In this document: positions 57,228 to 64,000 of the stretch, in pieces
Layout of the letters: each line of letters starts with the position of its first letter
Position numbering within the stretch: the first letter of the stretch is position 1
Assembly: GCF_001428805.1 (NCBI RefSeq)
Contig: NZ_LMIS01000001.1
Location: 682,001 to 746,000, forward strand
From: Aeromicrobium sp. Root236
GTDB lineage: Bacteria > Actinomycetota > Actinomycetes > Propionibacteriales > Nocardioidaceae
Length of the DNA stretch: 64,000 nucleotides
Direction of reading: 5' to 3'
Made by a program: the position numbers and the translations under genes
Notes under the pieces: model-generated
Told to the model about the DNA's origin: nothing
Database searches by the model: none
What the model saw: the letters and a program-made list of their open reading frames with translations, nothing else

Positions 57228-58708
57228 ACGAGCTTGGCGACCTCGGCCGCAGCGCGCTCCCCCGCTCGTACGGCACCGTCCATGTAGCCCGCCCAGTACG
57301 TCGAGGTCTCCGTGCCGGCCCAGTGCACGCGCCCGTGCGGTTCGCGGATCGTCGAGCCGTACGCGACAGTGGCACCGGGCTGGACCGTGGCGACGGGGCT
57401 GCCCATCGTCCAGCGCTCATGCGTCCAGTCGTGCTCGACGTACTCGATGGGGTTGAGCGCCTCGGGTCCGACCACCTTGGCGAAGCCCTCAAGCACGAGC
57501 TTGCGGCGCTCGGCCAGCGGCAGCATGGCGCACTGCTGCCACGACGAGCCACCGACGAACGCGAGCAGCACGCCGACCTTGGCGTCGGCCGGGCAGTTGT
57601 CGAACACCGTGCGCACCACGCCGCTGTTGAGCACGCCAGAGCCCGACAGGCCCTTGGCGCGCCAGAACGGCGTGGCATACACCGCGTCGACCTTCATCAG
57701 CGTGCCCATCGGCATCCGCTGCATCAGCTGGAGGCGTCGCGGTGGGAGCAGCGGCGACCAGTCAATGCCCAGCACGAGCGGCGGCGGGACGGCCACGATG
57801 ACCCGCTTGGCCGTGACCGTGCCGCGATCGCTGACGACCGTGACGCCGGTGCTGGTCTGCTTGATCTTGCGGACGGGTGCGTTCAGGGCCACGCGCGAGC
57901 CCAGGGCCGAGGCGACTCGCAGCGGCAGCAGGCCCGAGCCGCCGACGAACCTCGAGTCCTGCGCCGCGTCGGGCGTTCCGGACGAACGCTCGAACGTGCC
58001 GGGGTTGGTCTCGTTGCCGGCCGTGGCGATGTACCAGAGCAGGAACAGCAGTGAGATGCCCTCCGCGTCCACGCCGAAGGCCGACTGGAAGTACGCCTTG
58101 AGGACCTCCCGGACCGTGGGCACCACGGTGTTCTGCCGGATCCAGGTGTCGACCGTCATGTTGTCCCACTCGGCTGCCCGCTTGGCGGTCCAGGGCGCGT
58201 CGACCGGGACCTGCGTCGACATCTCGTCGATCCGCAGCTGCAGCAGCAGGGCGTCGGCGAGGATCAGCGGGTCGGGCGGGACCGTGCCGGTGTACTTCAT
58301 GGTGTTGCCGCCGGCGCTGACGTACACGTTCCTGCCGGTGATGTATTCCTTGAACGTCGCGACGTTCAGCTCCTTGGCGAGCGCGAGCACGTGGTCCTGC
58401 GTCGGGCCGACGAACGCGCCACCGGACTCGATGACAGAGCCGTTCGTGAGCGTGTGGTTGAGCAGCCGGCCGCCGACGCGGTTGCGCGCCTCGAGCACCA
58501 GGACCTTCTTGCCGCTCTTGACCAGCTTGCGCGCCGCGACGAGGCCCGACAGGCCGCCGCCCACAACCACGACGTCGACGCTCGTCGGCAGGCTTCCGGA
58601 GGTCGTCGCCGCCTCGGCGGCCTCGCCGAGTCCCCCGATCGCGAGGATCGCTCCGCCCGCGGCAGCGCCGCTCAGGAGTCCGCGTCGTGACAGTCCGTGC
58701 TCAGCCAT
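57224..58708 (-). CDS. Tat-exported FAD-dependent amine oxidase
   Basis: A 494-residue flavoprotein from the ATG at 58708. The leader LSRRGLLSGAAAGGAILAIG is a twin-arginine signal, cleaved near AEAA. The FAD loop VVVVGGGLSGLVAARKL and LEARNRVGGR follow. Near the end HWAGTETSTYWAGYMDGAVRAGERAA is the usual monoamine-oxidase C-terminal signature. It should oxidise an amine outside the membrane. Its TAG stop overlaps the TAG of the convergent kinase gene within one CTAG. Confidence 0.92.
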   Translation of the reverse strand: MAEHGLSRRGLLSGAAAGGAILAIGGLGEAAEAATTSGSLPTSVDVVVVGGGLSGLVAARKLVKSGKKVLVLEARNRVGGRLLNHTLTNGSVIESGGAFVGPTQDHVLALAKELNVATFKEYITGRNVYVSAGGNTMKYTGTVPPDPLILADALLLQLRIDEMSTQVPVDAPWTAKRAAEWDNMTVDTWIRQNTVVPTVREVLKAYFQSAFGVDAEGISLLFLLWYIATAGNETNPGTFERSSGTPDAAQDSRFVGGSGLLPLRVASALGSRVALNAPVRKIKQTSTGVTVVSDRGTVTAKRVIVAVPPPLVLGIDWSPLLPPRRLQLMQRMPMGTLMKVDAVYATPFWRAKGLSGSGVLNSGVVRTVFDNCPADAKVGVLLAFVGGSSWQQCAMLPLAERRKLVLEGFAKVVGPEALNPIEYVEHDWTHERWTMGSPVATVQPGATVAYGSTIREPHGRVHWAGTETSTYWAGYMDGAVRAGERAAAEVAKLV

Positions 58709-58763
58709 GGGATGCCCTCTCGTTTGCTGAGTCAACGAGAGATGCGCCGAAAGGGAACGGGTT

Positions 58764-60455
58764 CTACCTCGCCGGCACCTCGGGCACCGGCAGGAGCGCG
58801 GCCGGGGCGTGGGCCGGGACCGCAGGCGATCGCGGGGCCACGACCGGCACGCGTACGTACGGAGAGCCGAGTGCCGGGCGCGGATCCGGCTCGCCCCTGT
58901 TGGGCCACAACGCCATGGCCCGCTCGGACTGCGCCGTGATCGTGAGCGACGGGTTCACGCCCAGGTTGGCGGTGACCGCCGACCCGTCGGACACGTGCAA
59001 CCCGGCGTGACCGTGGACCCGCTGGTAGGGGTCGATGACGCCGGTCTCGGCCGTCTCGCCGATCGCGCAGCCACCGATGAAGTGCGCCGTCAGCGGGATG
59101 CCGGCCATGTCCGTGGTCGACCCTCCGGCGTACCCGCCGATGCGCCTGGCCAGGTCGCGGGCGACCCGGTTGGCCACCGGGATCCACGTCGGATTGGGCT
59201 CACCGACGCCCTGCTTGCTCGTCATCCGCCGGCCGAGCACGCCTCGCTTGAGGTATGTCGTGATCGAGTTGTCCAGCGACTGCATGACCAGCACGACGAT
59301 CGACTGCTCGGCCCAGCGCCGCGGGTTGTGCAGCCGGAACGCGCCCTTGAGCCCGAGCTCGCGATAGACCGACCAGATGCTGCGGATCGTCGACCCCGGT
59401 TGGTCCTTGTCGACCAGCGGTGCGTTGAGCAGCGACAGCGCGCTCGACCCGCGGCCGTAGCGGACCGGCTCCACGTGCGTGTGCTCGTCGGGGTGGAACG
59501 AGGACGTGATGGAGACGCCCGGCGTGTAGTCGGCCCGTTTGTCGCTGGCCCGCGCGCTCAGCACCGCCTCGGAGTTGGTGCGGCTCAGCTCGCCGACGCG
59601 CGGTGAGAGCCCGGGCAACGAGCCGGCCCGGAGCCGGTGCAGCAGGTGCTGCGTGTTGAGGGCGTTGCCGGCGAAGACGACCTGCTCGGCGGTGAACGTA
59701 CGCCGGCGGAGGCGGTTGCCCGTGCGCCGCGTGCGGACCTCGTAGCCGCCGCCGTCCTTCGGTCGTACGTCCGTCACCGTGGTGAGCGGGAGGACCTCGG
59801 CGCCCGCGGCCTCGGCGAGGTGGAGGTAGTTCTTCACGAGGGTGTTCTTGGCGTTGTGCCGGCACCCGGTCATGCAGGCGCCGCAGTCGGTGCACGTACG
59901 CCGGCGTGGCCCGGCGCCGCCGAAGAACGGGTCCTCGACCTCGACGCCCGGCTCGTCACCGAACAGCACGCCGACATCGGCGGCATGGAACGTCTCACCG
60001 ACGCCGTAGTCCTTCGCCAGCGCCTCCATCAGGTCGTCCGCTGGCGTACGACCGGGATACGTCACGACGCCGAGCATCTTCTTGGCCTGCGCGTAGTGGG
60101 GGGCCAGCTCGGACTTCCAGTCGGTGATGTGGGCCCACTGCGGATCGCGGTAGAACGCGTCGAGCGGCTCGTAGAGCGTGTTGGCGTACACGAGCGACCC
60201 GCCGCCGACGCCGGTGCCGCTCGCGATGAGCACGTCGCGCAGGAGCGTCAGCCGCATGATGCCGAAGCATCGCGCCCACGGCGCCCACAGGTAGCGGCGC
60301 GTACGCCAGGAGGTCTTCGGCAGCTCGTCGTCGGCGAACCGGCGGCCCATCTCGAGCACGCCCACGCGATAGCCCTTCTCGGTCAGCCGGAGCGCGGCGA
60401 CGCTGCCCCCGAAGCCGGAGCCCACCACCACGACGTCATAGTCATACCGAGTCAT
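58764..60455 (-). CDS. GMC-family FAD oxidoreductase (ChoD/cholesterol-oxidase-like)
   Basis: A 563-residue flavoprotein starting at the ATG at 60455 (MTRYDYDVVVVGSGFGGSVA). It has GTGVGGGSLVYANTLYEP, a Cys-rich insert CTDCGACMTGCRHNAKNT typical of the ChoD-like branch, and the C-terminal DGSAVTANLGVNPSLTITAQSERA. The substrate is an alcohol or sterol, not determined. It is divergent from a TetR gene, with an excellent promoter (TTGGCA, 17 bp, TATGCT) and a leaderless start. Confidence 0.9.
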   Translation of the reverse strand: MTRYDYDVVVVGSGFGGSVAALRLTEKGYRVGVLEMGRRFADDELPKTSWRTRRYLWAPWARCFGIMRLTLLRDVLIASGTGVGGGSLVYANTLYEPLDAFYRDPQWAHITDWKSELAPHYAQAKKMLGVVTYPGRTPADDLMEALAKDYGVGETFHAADVGVLFGDEPGVEVEDPFFGGAGPRRRTCTDCGACMTGCRHNAKNTLVKNYLHLAEAAGAEVLPLTTVTDVRPKDGGGYEVRTRRTGNRLRRRTFTAEQVVFAGNALNTQHLLHRLRAGSLPGLSPRVGELSRTNSEAVLSARASDKRADYTPGVSITSSFHPDEHTHVEPVRYGRGSSALSLLNAPLVDKDQPGSTIRSIWSVYRELGLKGAFRLHNPRRWAEQSIVVLVMQSLDNSITTYLKRGVLGRRMTSKQGVGEPNPTWIPVANRVARDLARRIGGYAGGSTTDMAGIPLTAHFIGGCAIGETAETGVIDPYQRVHGHAGLHVSDGSAVTANLGVNPSLTITAQSERAMALWPNRGEPDPRPALGSPYVRVPVVAPRSPAVPAHAPAALLPVPEVPAR

Positions 60456-60462
60456 GGCGGGC

Positions 60463-60508
60463 AGCATACGGGCTTGTTGACACTCTGCCAATAGCCGGTG
60501 AGACTGTC
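60463..60508. promoter_or_regulatory. Overlapping divergent leaderless promoters and palindromic operator
   Basis: Minus strand: -35 TTGGCA (60486-60491), 17 bp, -10 TATGCT (60463-60468), 7 bp to the GMC ATG. Plus strand: -35 TTGACA (60477-60482), 17 bp, -10 GAGACT (60500-60505), 7 bp to the TetR ATG. A 30-bp imperfect palindrome (60479-60508; outer arms GACACTCT and AGACTGTC) covers parts of both and is the likely TetR operator. Confidence 0.82.
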
Positions 60509-60512
60509 CCCC

Positions 60513-61094
60513 ATGACCGCGACCCGGCAACGCCTCGCGCCCGCCCAGCGGCGGCAGCAGATCATCGACGCCGCCCGGGTCCTCTACTCCGACCGGCCGT
60601 ACGACGACGTGTCCACGAGCGAGCTCGCCGAGGCGGCCGGGGTCGCCCGGGGCCTGATCAACCACTACTTCGGTGACAAGCGTGAGCTGTTCCTGGCGGT
60701 CATGCGCGAGTCGATCCTGATGCCGGAGCGCCCGCTGACCGGACTCGAGGGACGGCCGATCGAGGACCGGGCCCGACTGACGATGGACTGGATCCTCGAC
60801 GCCGCCACGACGTACGGCCAGGCGTGGGTCGCCGCGAGCGGCGCGGCCAACCTGCACGGCAGCTCCGACATCCAGGCGATCGTCGACGAGGCCGACGACC
60901 GTGCCGCCCGCCTCGTGCTCGACGCCCTGGGACTGCCGGACGATCCGCGCCTGCGGGCGCGACTGCGGCCGACGGCGGCATTGACCAAATCGGTCTGCCG
61001 GGAGTGGCTCCAACGCGGTACGTTCACCCGGGACGAGGCGCTCGACCTGCTCACCGCATCCGTCCTGTTGTTCGTCCAGAAGGAGCTCCCGTGA
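60513..61094 (+). CDS. TetR-family transcriptional regulator
   Basis: A 193-residue regulator from the ATG at 60513. The helix-turn-helix is at about 30-55 (VSTSELAEAAGVARGLINHYFGDKRELF). The ligand domain has a helical C terminus with CREWLQRGTFTRDEALDLL. It is divergent from the GMC oxidoreductase and upstream of the monooxygenase by 13 bp, so it likely represses both units in response to a hydrophobic substrate. Confidence 0.92.
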   Translation: MTATRQRLAPAQRRQQIIDAARVLYSDRPYDDVSTSELAEAAGVARGLINHYFGDKRELFLAVMRESILMPERPLTGLEGRPIEDRARLTMDWILDAATTYGQAWVAASGAANLHGSSDIQAIVDEADDRAARLVLDALGLPDDPRLRARLRPTAALTKSVCREWLQRGTFTRDEALDLLTASVLLFVQKELP

Positions 61095-61107
61095 AGAAGG
61101 GTCGCCC

Positions 61108-62610
61108 ATGACCTCCGTCGGCATCATCGGCTCGGGCTTCGGCGCGCTCGCGGTCGCGATCGAGCTCAAGCGCGCCGGTCACACCGACCTGCGGCTGTGG
61201 GAGCGGTCCGACGACCTCGGTGGCGTATGGCGCGACAACACCTATCCCGGAGCCGGCTGCGACGTCCCTTCGCCGCTCTACTCGTTCTCGTTCGAGCCCA
61301 ACCCTCACTGGAGCCGGCGCTACGCGTTGCAGGACGAGATCCACGCCTACATCCGCTCGGTCGCGGACTCGTACGGCATCACGCCGCTCGTACGCTTCGG
61401 CAGCGAGGTCGTCGCGGCCCACTGGAACGAGGACTCGGCGAACTGGACGGTGAGGGTCAACCCTTCGACAGGCTCAGGGAGCGTGGCGGGCGCCTCTGGG
61501 AGCGGGAGGGGCCACTCAGGGAGCGGGACGGAGGAGACCGTCGACATCCTCGTCAGCGCCGTCGGCCAGCTGTCCCGCCCGGTGCCGCCGCGCATCGAGG
61601 GCATCGACTCGTTCACGGGCACGTCGTTCCACTCGGCGGAGTGGGACCATTCGTTCGACGCGACGGGCAAGTCTGTCGCGGTCGTCGGGGCCGGTGCCAG
61701 CGCCGTGCAGCTCATCCCCCACCTGGCGCGCGACGCCCGCAAGCTCCTGGTGTTCCAGCGCACCCCCAACTACCTGCTGCCCAAGCCCGACAAGCCCTAC
61801 AAGCCGTTCCACAAGAAGCTGTTCGAGCGCGTGCCGATGACCCAGCGGCTCGAGCGCGGCGGCGTGTGGGTCTTCACCGAGCAGTTCGCCCGCGGCCTCG
61901 ACGACGAGTCGCGAGTCGGCCGCATCAACAAGGCGATCGCGATGTGGCACCTCCGCAAGCAGGTCAAGGACCCCCAGCTGCGGGCCAAGCTGACGCCCGA
62001 CTATCCGATCGGGTGCAAGCGCATCCTGTTCTCCAACGAGTTCTATCCAGCCCTGGCCCAGGACAACGTCGACGTCGTCACCCACGCGATCACGAAGGTC
62101 ACCCCCAAGGGCGTGGTGGACAGCGAGGGCGTCGAGCACGAGGTCGACGCGATCATCTATGCCACCGGCTTCGACACCCAGGACTTCCTCCAGTCGATCG
62201 ACATCACCGGCACGCAGGGCCAGAAGCTCGCGACCCAGTGGGCCGATGGCGCGCACGCCTACCTCGGCATGTACGTCCCGAACTTCCCCAACCTGTTCGT
62301 CACCTACGGACCCAACACCAACCTGGGCGGCGGCTCGATCATCTTCATGCTCGAGGCGCAGGCCCGGCACATGCGCCAGACGCTCGACCGGATGCAGGCC
62401 GGCAACTACCGGACGGTCGAGGTCACCGAGGCCGCCGAGCTGGCATACGACCGAGAGCTCTCCGAGAAGCTCGAGCACTCGGCGTGGGCGCACTGCGACA
62501 ACTGGTACCGCCACCGCTCGGGCCGCATCACGTCGAACTGGCCCGGCTCGACCCGACCGTTCGCCCAGGCGACCAAGGTCCTCGACCCGACGGCGTTCCG
62601 GTGGGCATGA
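61108..62610 (+). CDS. Flavin-containing (Baeyer-Villiger-type) monooxygenase
   Basis: A 500-residue FAD/NADPH monooxygenase. Motifs are GIIGSGFGALAVAIELKRAG, ERSDDLGGVWRDNTYPGAGCDVPS, the FxGxxxHSxEWD fingerprint (FTGTSFHSAEWD) and VAVVGAGASAVQLIP. Residues about 118-144 (NPSTGSGS ... HSGSGTEE) are a Gly/Ser-rich insertion encoded by TTCGACAGGCTCA-type repeat DNA in frame. It may oxidise ketones or sulfides. The stop overlaps the next gene (ATGA). Confidence 0.92.
   Translation: MTSVGIIGSGFGALAVAIELKRAGHTDLRLWERSDDLGGVWRDNTYPGAGCDVPSPLYSFSFEPNPHWSRRYALQDEIHAYIRSVADSYGITPLVRFGSEVVAAHWNEDSANWTVRVNPSTGSGSVAGASGSGRGHSGSGTEETVDILVSAVGQLSRPVPPRIEGIDSFTGTSFHSAEWDHSFDATGKSVAVVGAGASAVQLIPHLARDARKLLVFQRTPNYLLPKPDKPYKPFHKKLFERVPMTQRLERGGVWVFTEQFARGLDDESRVGRINKAIAMWHLRKQVKDPQLRAKLTPDYPIGCKRILFSNEFYPALAQDNVDVVTHAITKVTPKGVVDSEGVEHEVDAIIYATGFDTQDFLQSIDITGTQGQKLATQWADGAHAYLGMYVPNFPNLFVTYGPNTNLGGGSIIFMLEAQARHMRQTLDRMQAGNYRTVEVTEAAELAYDRELSEKLEHSAWAHCDNWYRHRSGRITSNWPGSTRPFAQATKVLDPTAFRWA
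61461..61535. repeat. In-frame repeat insertion inside the monooxygenase gene
   Basis: CCCTTCGACAGGCTCAGGG at 61461-61479 matches the element in carA at 1461-1500. Partial copies follow (CTCTGGGAGCGGGAGGGGCC, ACTCAGGGAGCGGGACGG). The added peptide is Gly/Ser-rich and keeps the frame. Confidence 0.75.
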
Positions 62611-63209
62611 CTGACTACCCAGCGGAGCCCTGGGACCTGCACGGTCATGCGTACGTCGCGGTGTGGCTGCTGCCCAAGGGCGACGCGCCGCCGCCGAGCT
62701 CGCCGGCGACCAGGACGATCACGGTCCTCGGTCGCGCCATCGTGTGCGCCGCGTTCTTCGTCTACGAGGAGCCCAGCCCGCTGACGTACGACGAGATCAT
62801 GGCCACGGTGCTGGTCCGTGAGGGCTGGCGACCGCGGGTGTCGATCACCCACATCTGGGTCAACAGCGTCGCCTCGCGCGACGGCGGCCGCCGCCTGTGG
62901 TCGATCCCCAAGGATCTCGCCGAGTTCGAGGTCGCCCCCCACGCGTCGTACGCCGCGCAGGGCATCGGCTCGCTCGCGGTGACCCGCGCACGCCGCCTGC
63001 CGGGCCGCCTCCCGGTCGGGTTCCGCATCGCGCAGGACCGGGCCGGCACGCTGCTGGTCTCCCCGGTCTCCGGGCGGACACGGCTCGGGCTCGCCACCGC
63101 CAGGTGGTCGTTGGCCGCCGACGGACCGCTGGGATTCCTCGTCGGCCGCAAGCCGTTGCTGACGCTCGTCCTCCGGCCGTTCCACCTGCTGTTCGGGCGG
63201 CGGATCTAG
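62607..63209 (+). CDS. Acetoacetate-decarboxylase-like (ADC) family protein
   Basis: A 200-residue protein starting at the ATG at 62607, overlapping the monooxygenase stop. The pattern VAVWLLPKGDAPPP, VYEEPSPLTYDEIMATVLV, HIWVNSVASRDGGRRLWSIPKDLAEF fits the acetoacetate decarboxylase superfamily, many of which have other roles. It is coupled with the monooxygenase, suggesting the same catabolic path. Activity is not evident. Confidence 0.75.
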   Translation: MTDYPAEPWDLHGHAYVAVWLLPKGDAPPPSSPATRTITVLGRAIVCAAFFVYEEPSPLTYDEIMATVLVREGWRPRVSITHIWVNSVASRDGGRRLWSIPKDLAEFEVAPHASYAAQGIGSLAVTRARRLPGRLPVGFRIAQDRAGTLLVSPVSGRTRLGLATARWSLAADGPLGFLVGRKPLLTLVLRPFHLLFGRRI

Positions 63210-63228
63210 GCCCGGTTAGGGTCGAAGC

Positions 63229-63606
63229 ATGTCTCGCCTCGCCCTCCTGACCGTGACCGCCGTCCTGTTGCTTGCGGGCTGCACCTCGTCCGACGGGGGC
63301 AAGGGCGATGACGACAAGGAGACGTCGAAGCCGTCGGCGACGAAGACGACCCCGGCGCCCACCGGACCCGCCTGCGCCAGCATCTGGAAGGACGGCACCA
63401 CGCTCCCGGCCGACTACACGCGGTGCGTCGACGACGGAGCGTACGGCCTGCAGGACGTCACGAAGTGCCAGGACGGCACCAAGCTCGTGGCCTACTCCGA
63501 CACGTACTTCGCCGTCACCGGCGGCCGCATCAGCAAGCCCAAGGTCGCACCGATGCAGGACACCCCGGAGTACGGCAAGGCCTACACGGCCTGCACCGGC
63601 GAGTAA
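63229..63606 (+). CDS. Small secreted lipoprotein
   Basis: A 125-residue protein with signal MSRLALLTVTAVLLLAGC (lipobox Cys at 18) and a charged/Thr-Pro tether (GGKGDDDKETSKPS). The mature part has four cysteines (ACASIW, TRCVDD, TKCQDG, TACTGE) that may form two disulfides. The family is unknown. TAGGGT (63217-63222) ends 6 bp before the ATG, pointing to a leaderless mRNA. Confidence 0.82.
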   Translation: MSRLALLTVTAVLLLAGCTSSDGGKGDDDKETSKPSATKTTPAPTGPACASIWKDGTTLPADYTRCVDDGAYGLQDVTKCQDGTKLVAYSDTYFAVTGGRISKPKVAPMQDTPEYGKAYTACTGE

Positions 63607-63610
63607 CGAC

Positions 63611-63943
63611 TCAGGCCGGACCGAGCGCCGCGTCCTTGGACGGCGCTCCCGGCTCCTTGAGCTCCACGAACATCACGTGCGTCTCGGAGCTGCCGATGTT
63701 CTCACCCGCGTGCGTCTGCGCCGGGAGCCAGGCGGCGTGGCCCGGTTCGAGCGAGACCTCGCGCACCTGGTCGCCGACGCTGAGCCGGCGGTCGAATCCG
63801 CTCAGCGTGATCATGACGCTGTCGGGGTGGGTGTGCGGGGTCGTGCGGTCGCCGGGGACGTCGCGATACTCCAGCACGCGTACGCGCTCGTTCTCGAACA
63901 CGACGGAGTAGAGCGACGGATTGGACTCGACCGGGTCTGGCAT
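63611..63943 (-). CDS. Small cupin-domain protein
   Basis: A 110-residue single-domain cupin. Motif 1 is visible as PGDRTTPHTHPDSVMITLSG (two His) and motif 2 as EPGHAAWLPAQTHAGENIG. It has no signal peptide. Cupins of this size often act as metal-dependent enzymes or sugar/acid binders; nothing here fixes the role. It converges with the lipoprotein gene after 4 bp. The last 57 bases of the window, upstream of it, show nothing clear. Confidence 0.85.
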   Translation of the reverse strand: MPDPVESNPSLYSVVFENERVRVLEYRDVPGDRTTPHTHPDSVMITLSGFDRRLSVGDQVREVSLEPGHAAWLPAQTHAGENIGSSETHVMFVELKEPGAPSKDAALGPA

Positions 63944-64000
63944 TCGTCGAGTGTGTTACCAGCGACGACCATGGTCAAGAAATCTCGGGAAATGGTCCAG

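Noticed and set aside
61461..61535. Frameshift or pseudogene in the monooxygenase
   Set aside because: The repeat insertion keeps the frame, and all FAD/NADPH motifs before and after it are intact.

Overview
This 64 kb window comes from the chromosome of a high-GC actinobacterium. The gene content and order suggest the family Nocardioidaceae, for example an Aeromicrobium- or Nocardioides-like organism. That placement is inferred from synteny and protein style, not from a marker gene. Genes are tightly packed. ATGA, GTGA and TGATG stop/start overlaps are everywhere, GTG and TTG starts are common, and several genes have a -10 hexamer only 6-8 nt before the start codon, which implies leaderless mRNAs. 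I saw no tRNA, rRNA, CRISPR array, transposase or prophage gene.

Most of the window is a conserved housekeeping backbone read from the minus strand, in nearly the order known from Mycobacterium and relatives. Pyrimidine synthesis (pyrR-pyrB-pyrC-carA-carB, 1-5480) carries a PyrR-binding loop over the pyrR ribosome site. After two unrecognised genes comes the shikimate block (aroC-aroK-aroB-pepQ-efp-nusB, 7166-11978). Then come trxA with a MerR regulator, a prepilin-type peptidase, aroE, mltG, ruvX and alaS (12027-18539), followed by rarA, aspS, hisS and a metallo-beta-lactamase-fold hydrolase (19428-24671). A lone plus-strand DUF349 gene (24900-26135) is followed by rel, apt, secF-secD-yajC, ruvB-ruvA-ruvC (with a LexA box), yebC and pdxT (26219-37038).

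Two accessory regions break this backbone. The first, 37070-44162, separates pdxT from its partner pdxS. It holds ten genes in two tandem, diverged copies of one module: five SipW-like (Ser/His, ER-type) signal peptidases and five exported proteins with SipW-type or ordinary signal peptides, one of them with an LPNTG sorting signal. Two of the peptidases are fused through a third membrane segment, shaped like a signal peptide, to an extracellular domain. The second region, 47170-51572, lies between pdxS/ferredoxin reductase and pgsA-HIT-thrS. It holds a diiron oxygenase, a proline-rich repeat surface protein, a sortase and an ECF sigma factor fused to a zinc-finger, transmembrane and extracellular tail. 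The last three genes are each preceded by the same bipartite motif (AAAAGTTGYAAG, 17-18 bp, CTCCYAC), which looks like the promoter of that sigma factor.

The right end (54879-63943) has mixed orientation. It encodes a receiver-PAS-histidine kinase protein, a Tat-exported amine oxidase, a GMC oxidoreductase divergent from a TetR regulator over overlapping leaderless promoters, a flavin monooxygenase with an in-frame repeat insertion, an acetoacetate-decarboxylase-like protein, a lipoprotein and a cupin. Several short repeat families are scattered through the window: a hairpin downstream of nusB and between DUF349 and rel, a micro-ORF/hairpin element after ruvB and before hisS, and the TTCGACARGCTCA element inside carA and the monooxygenase gene.
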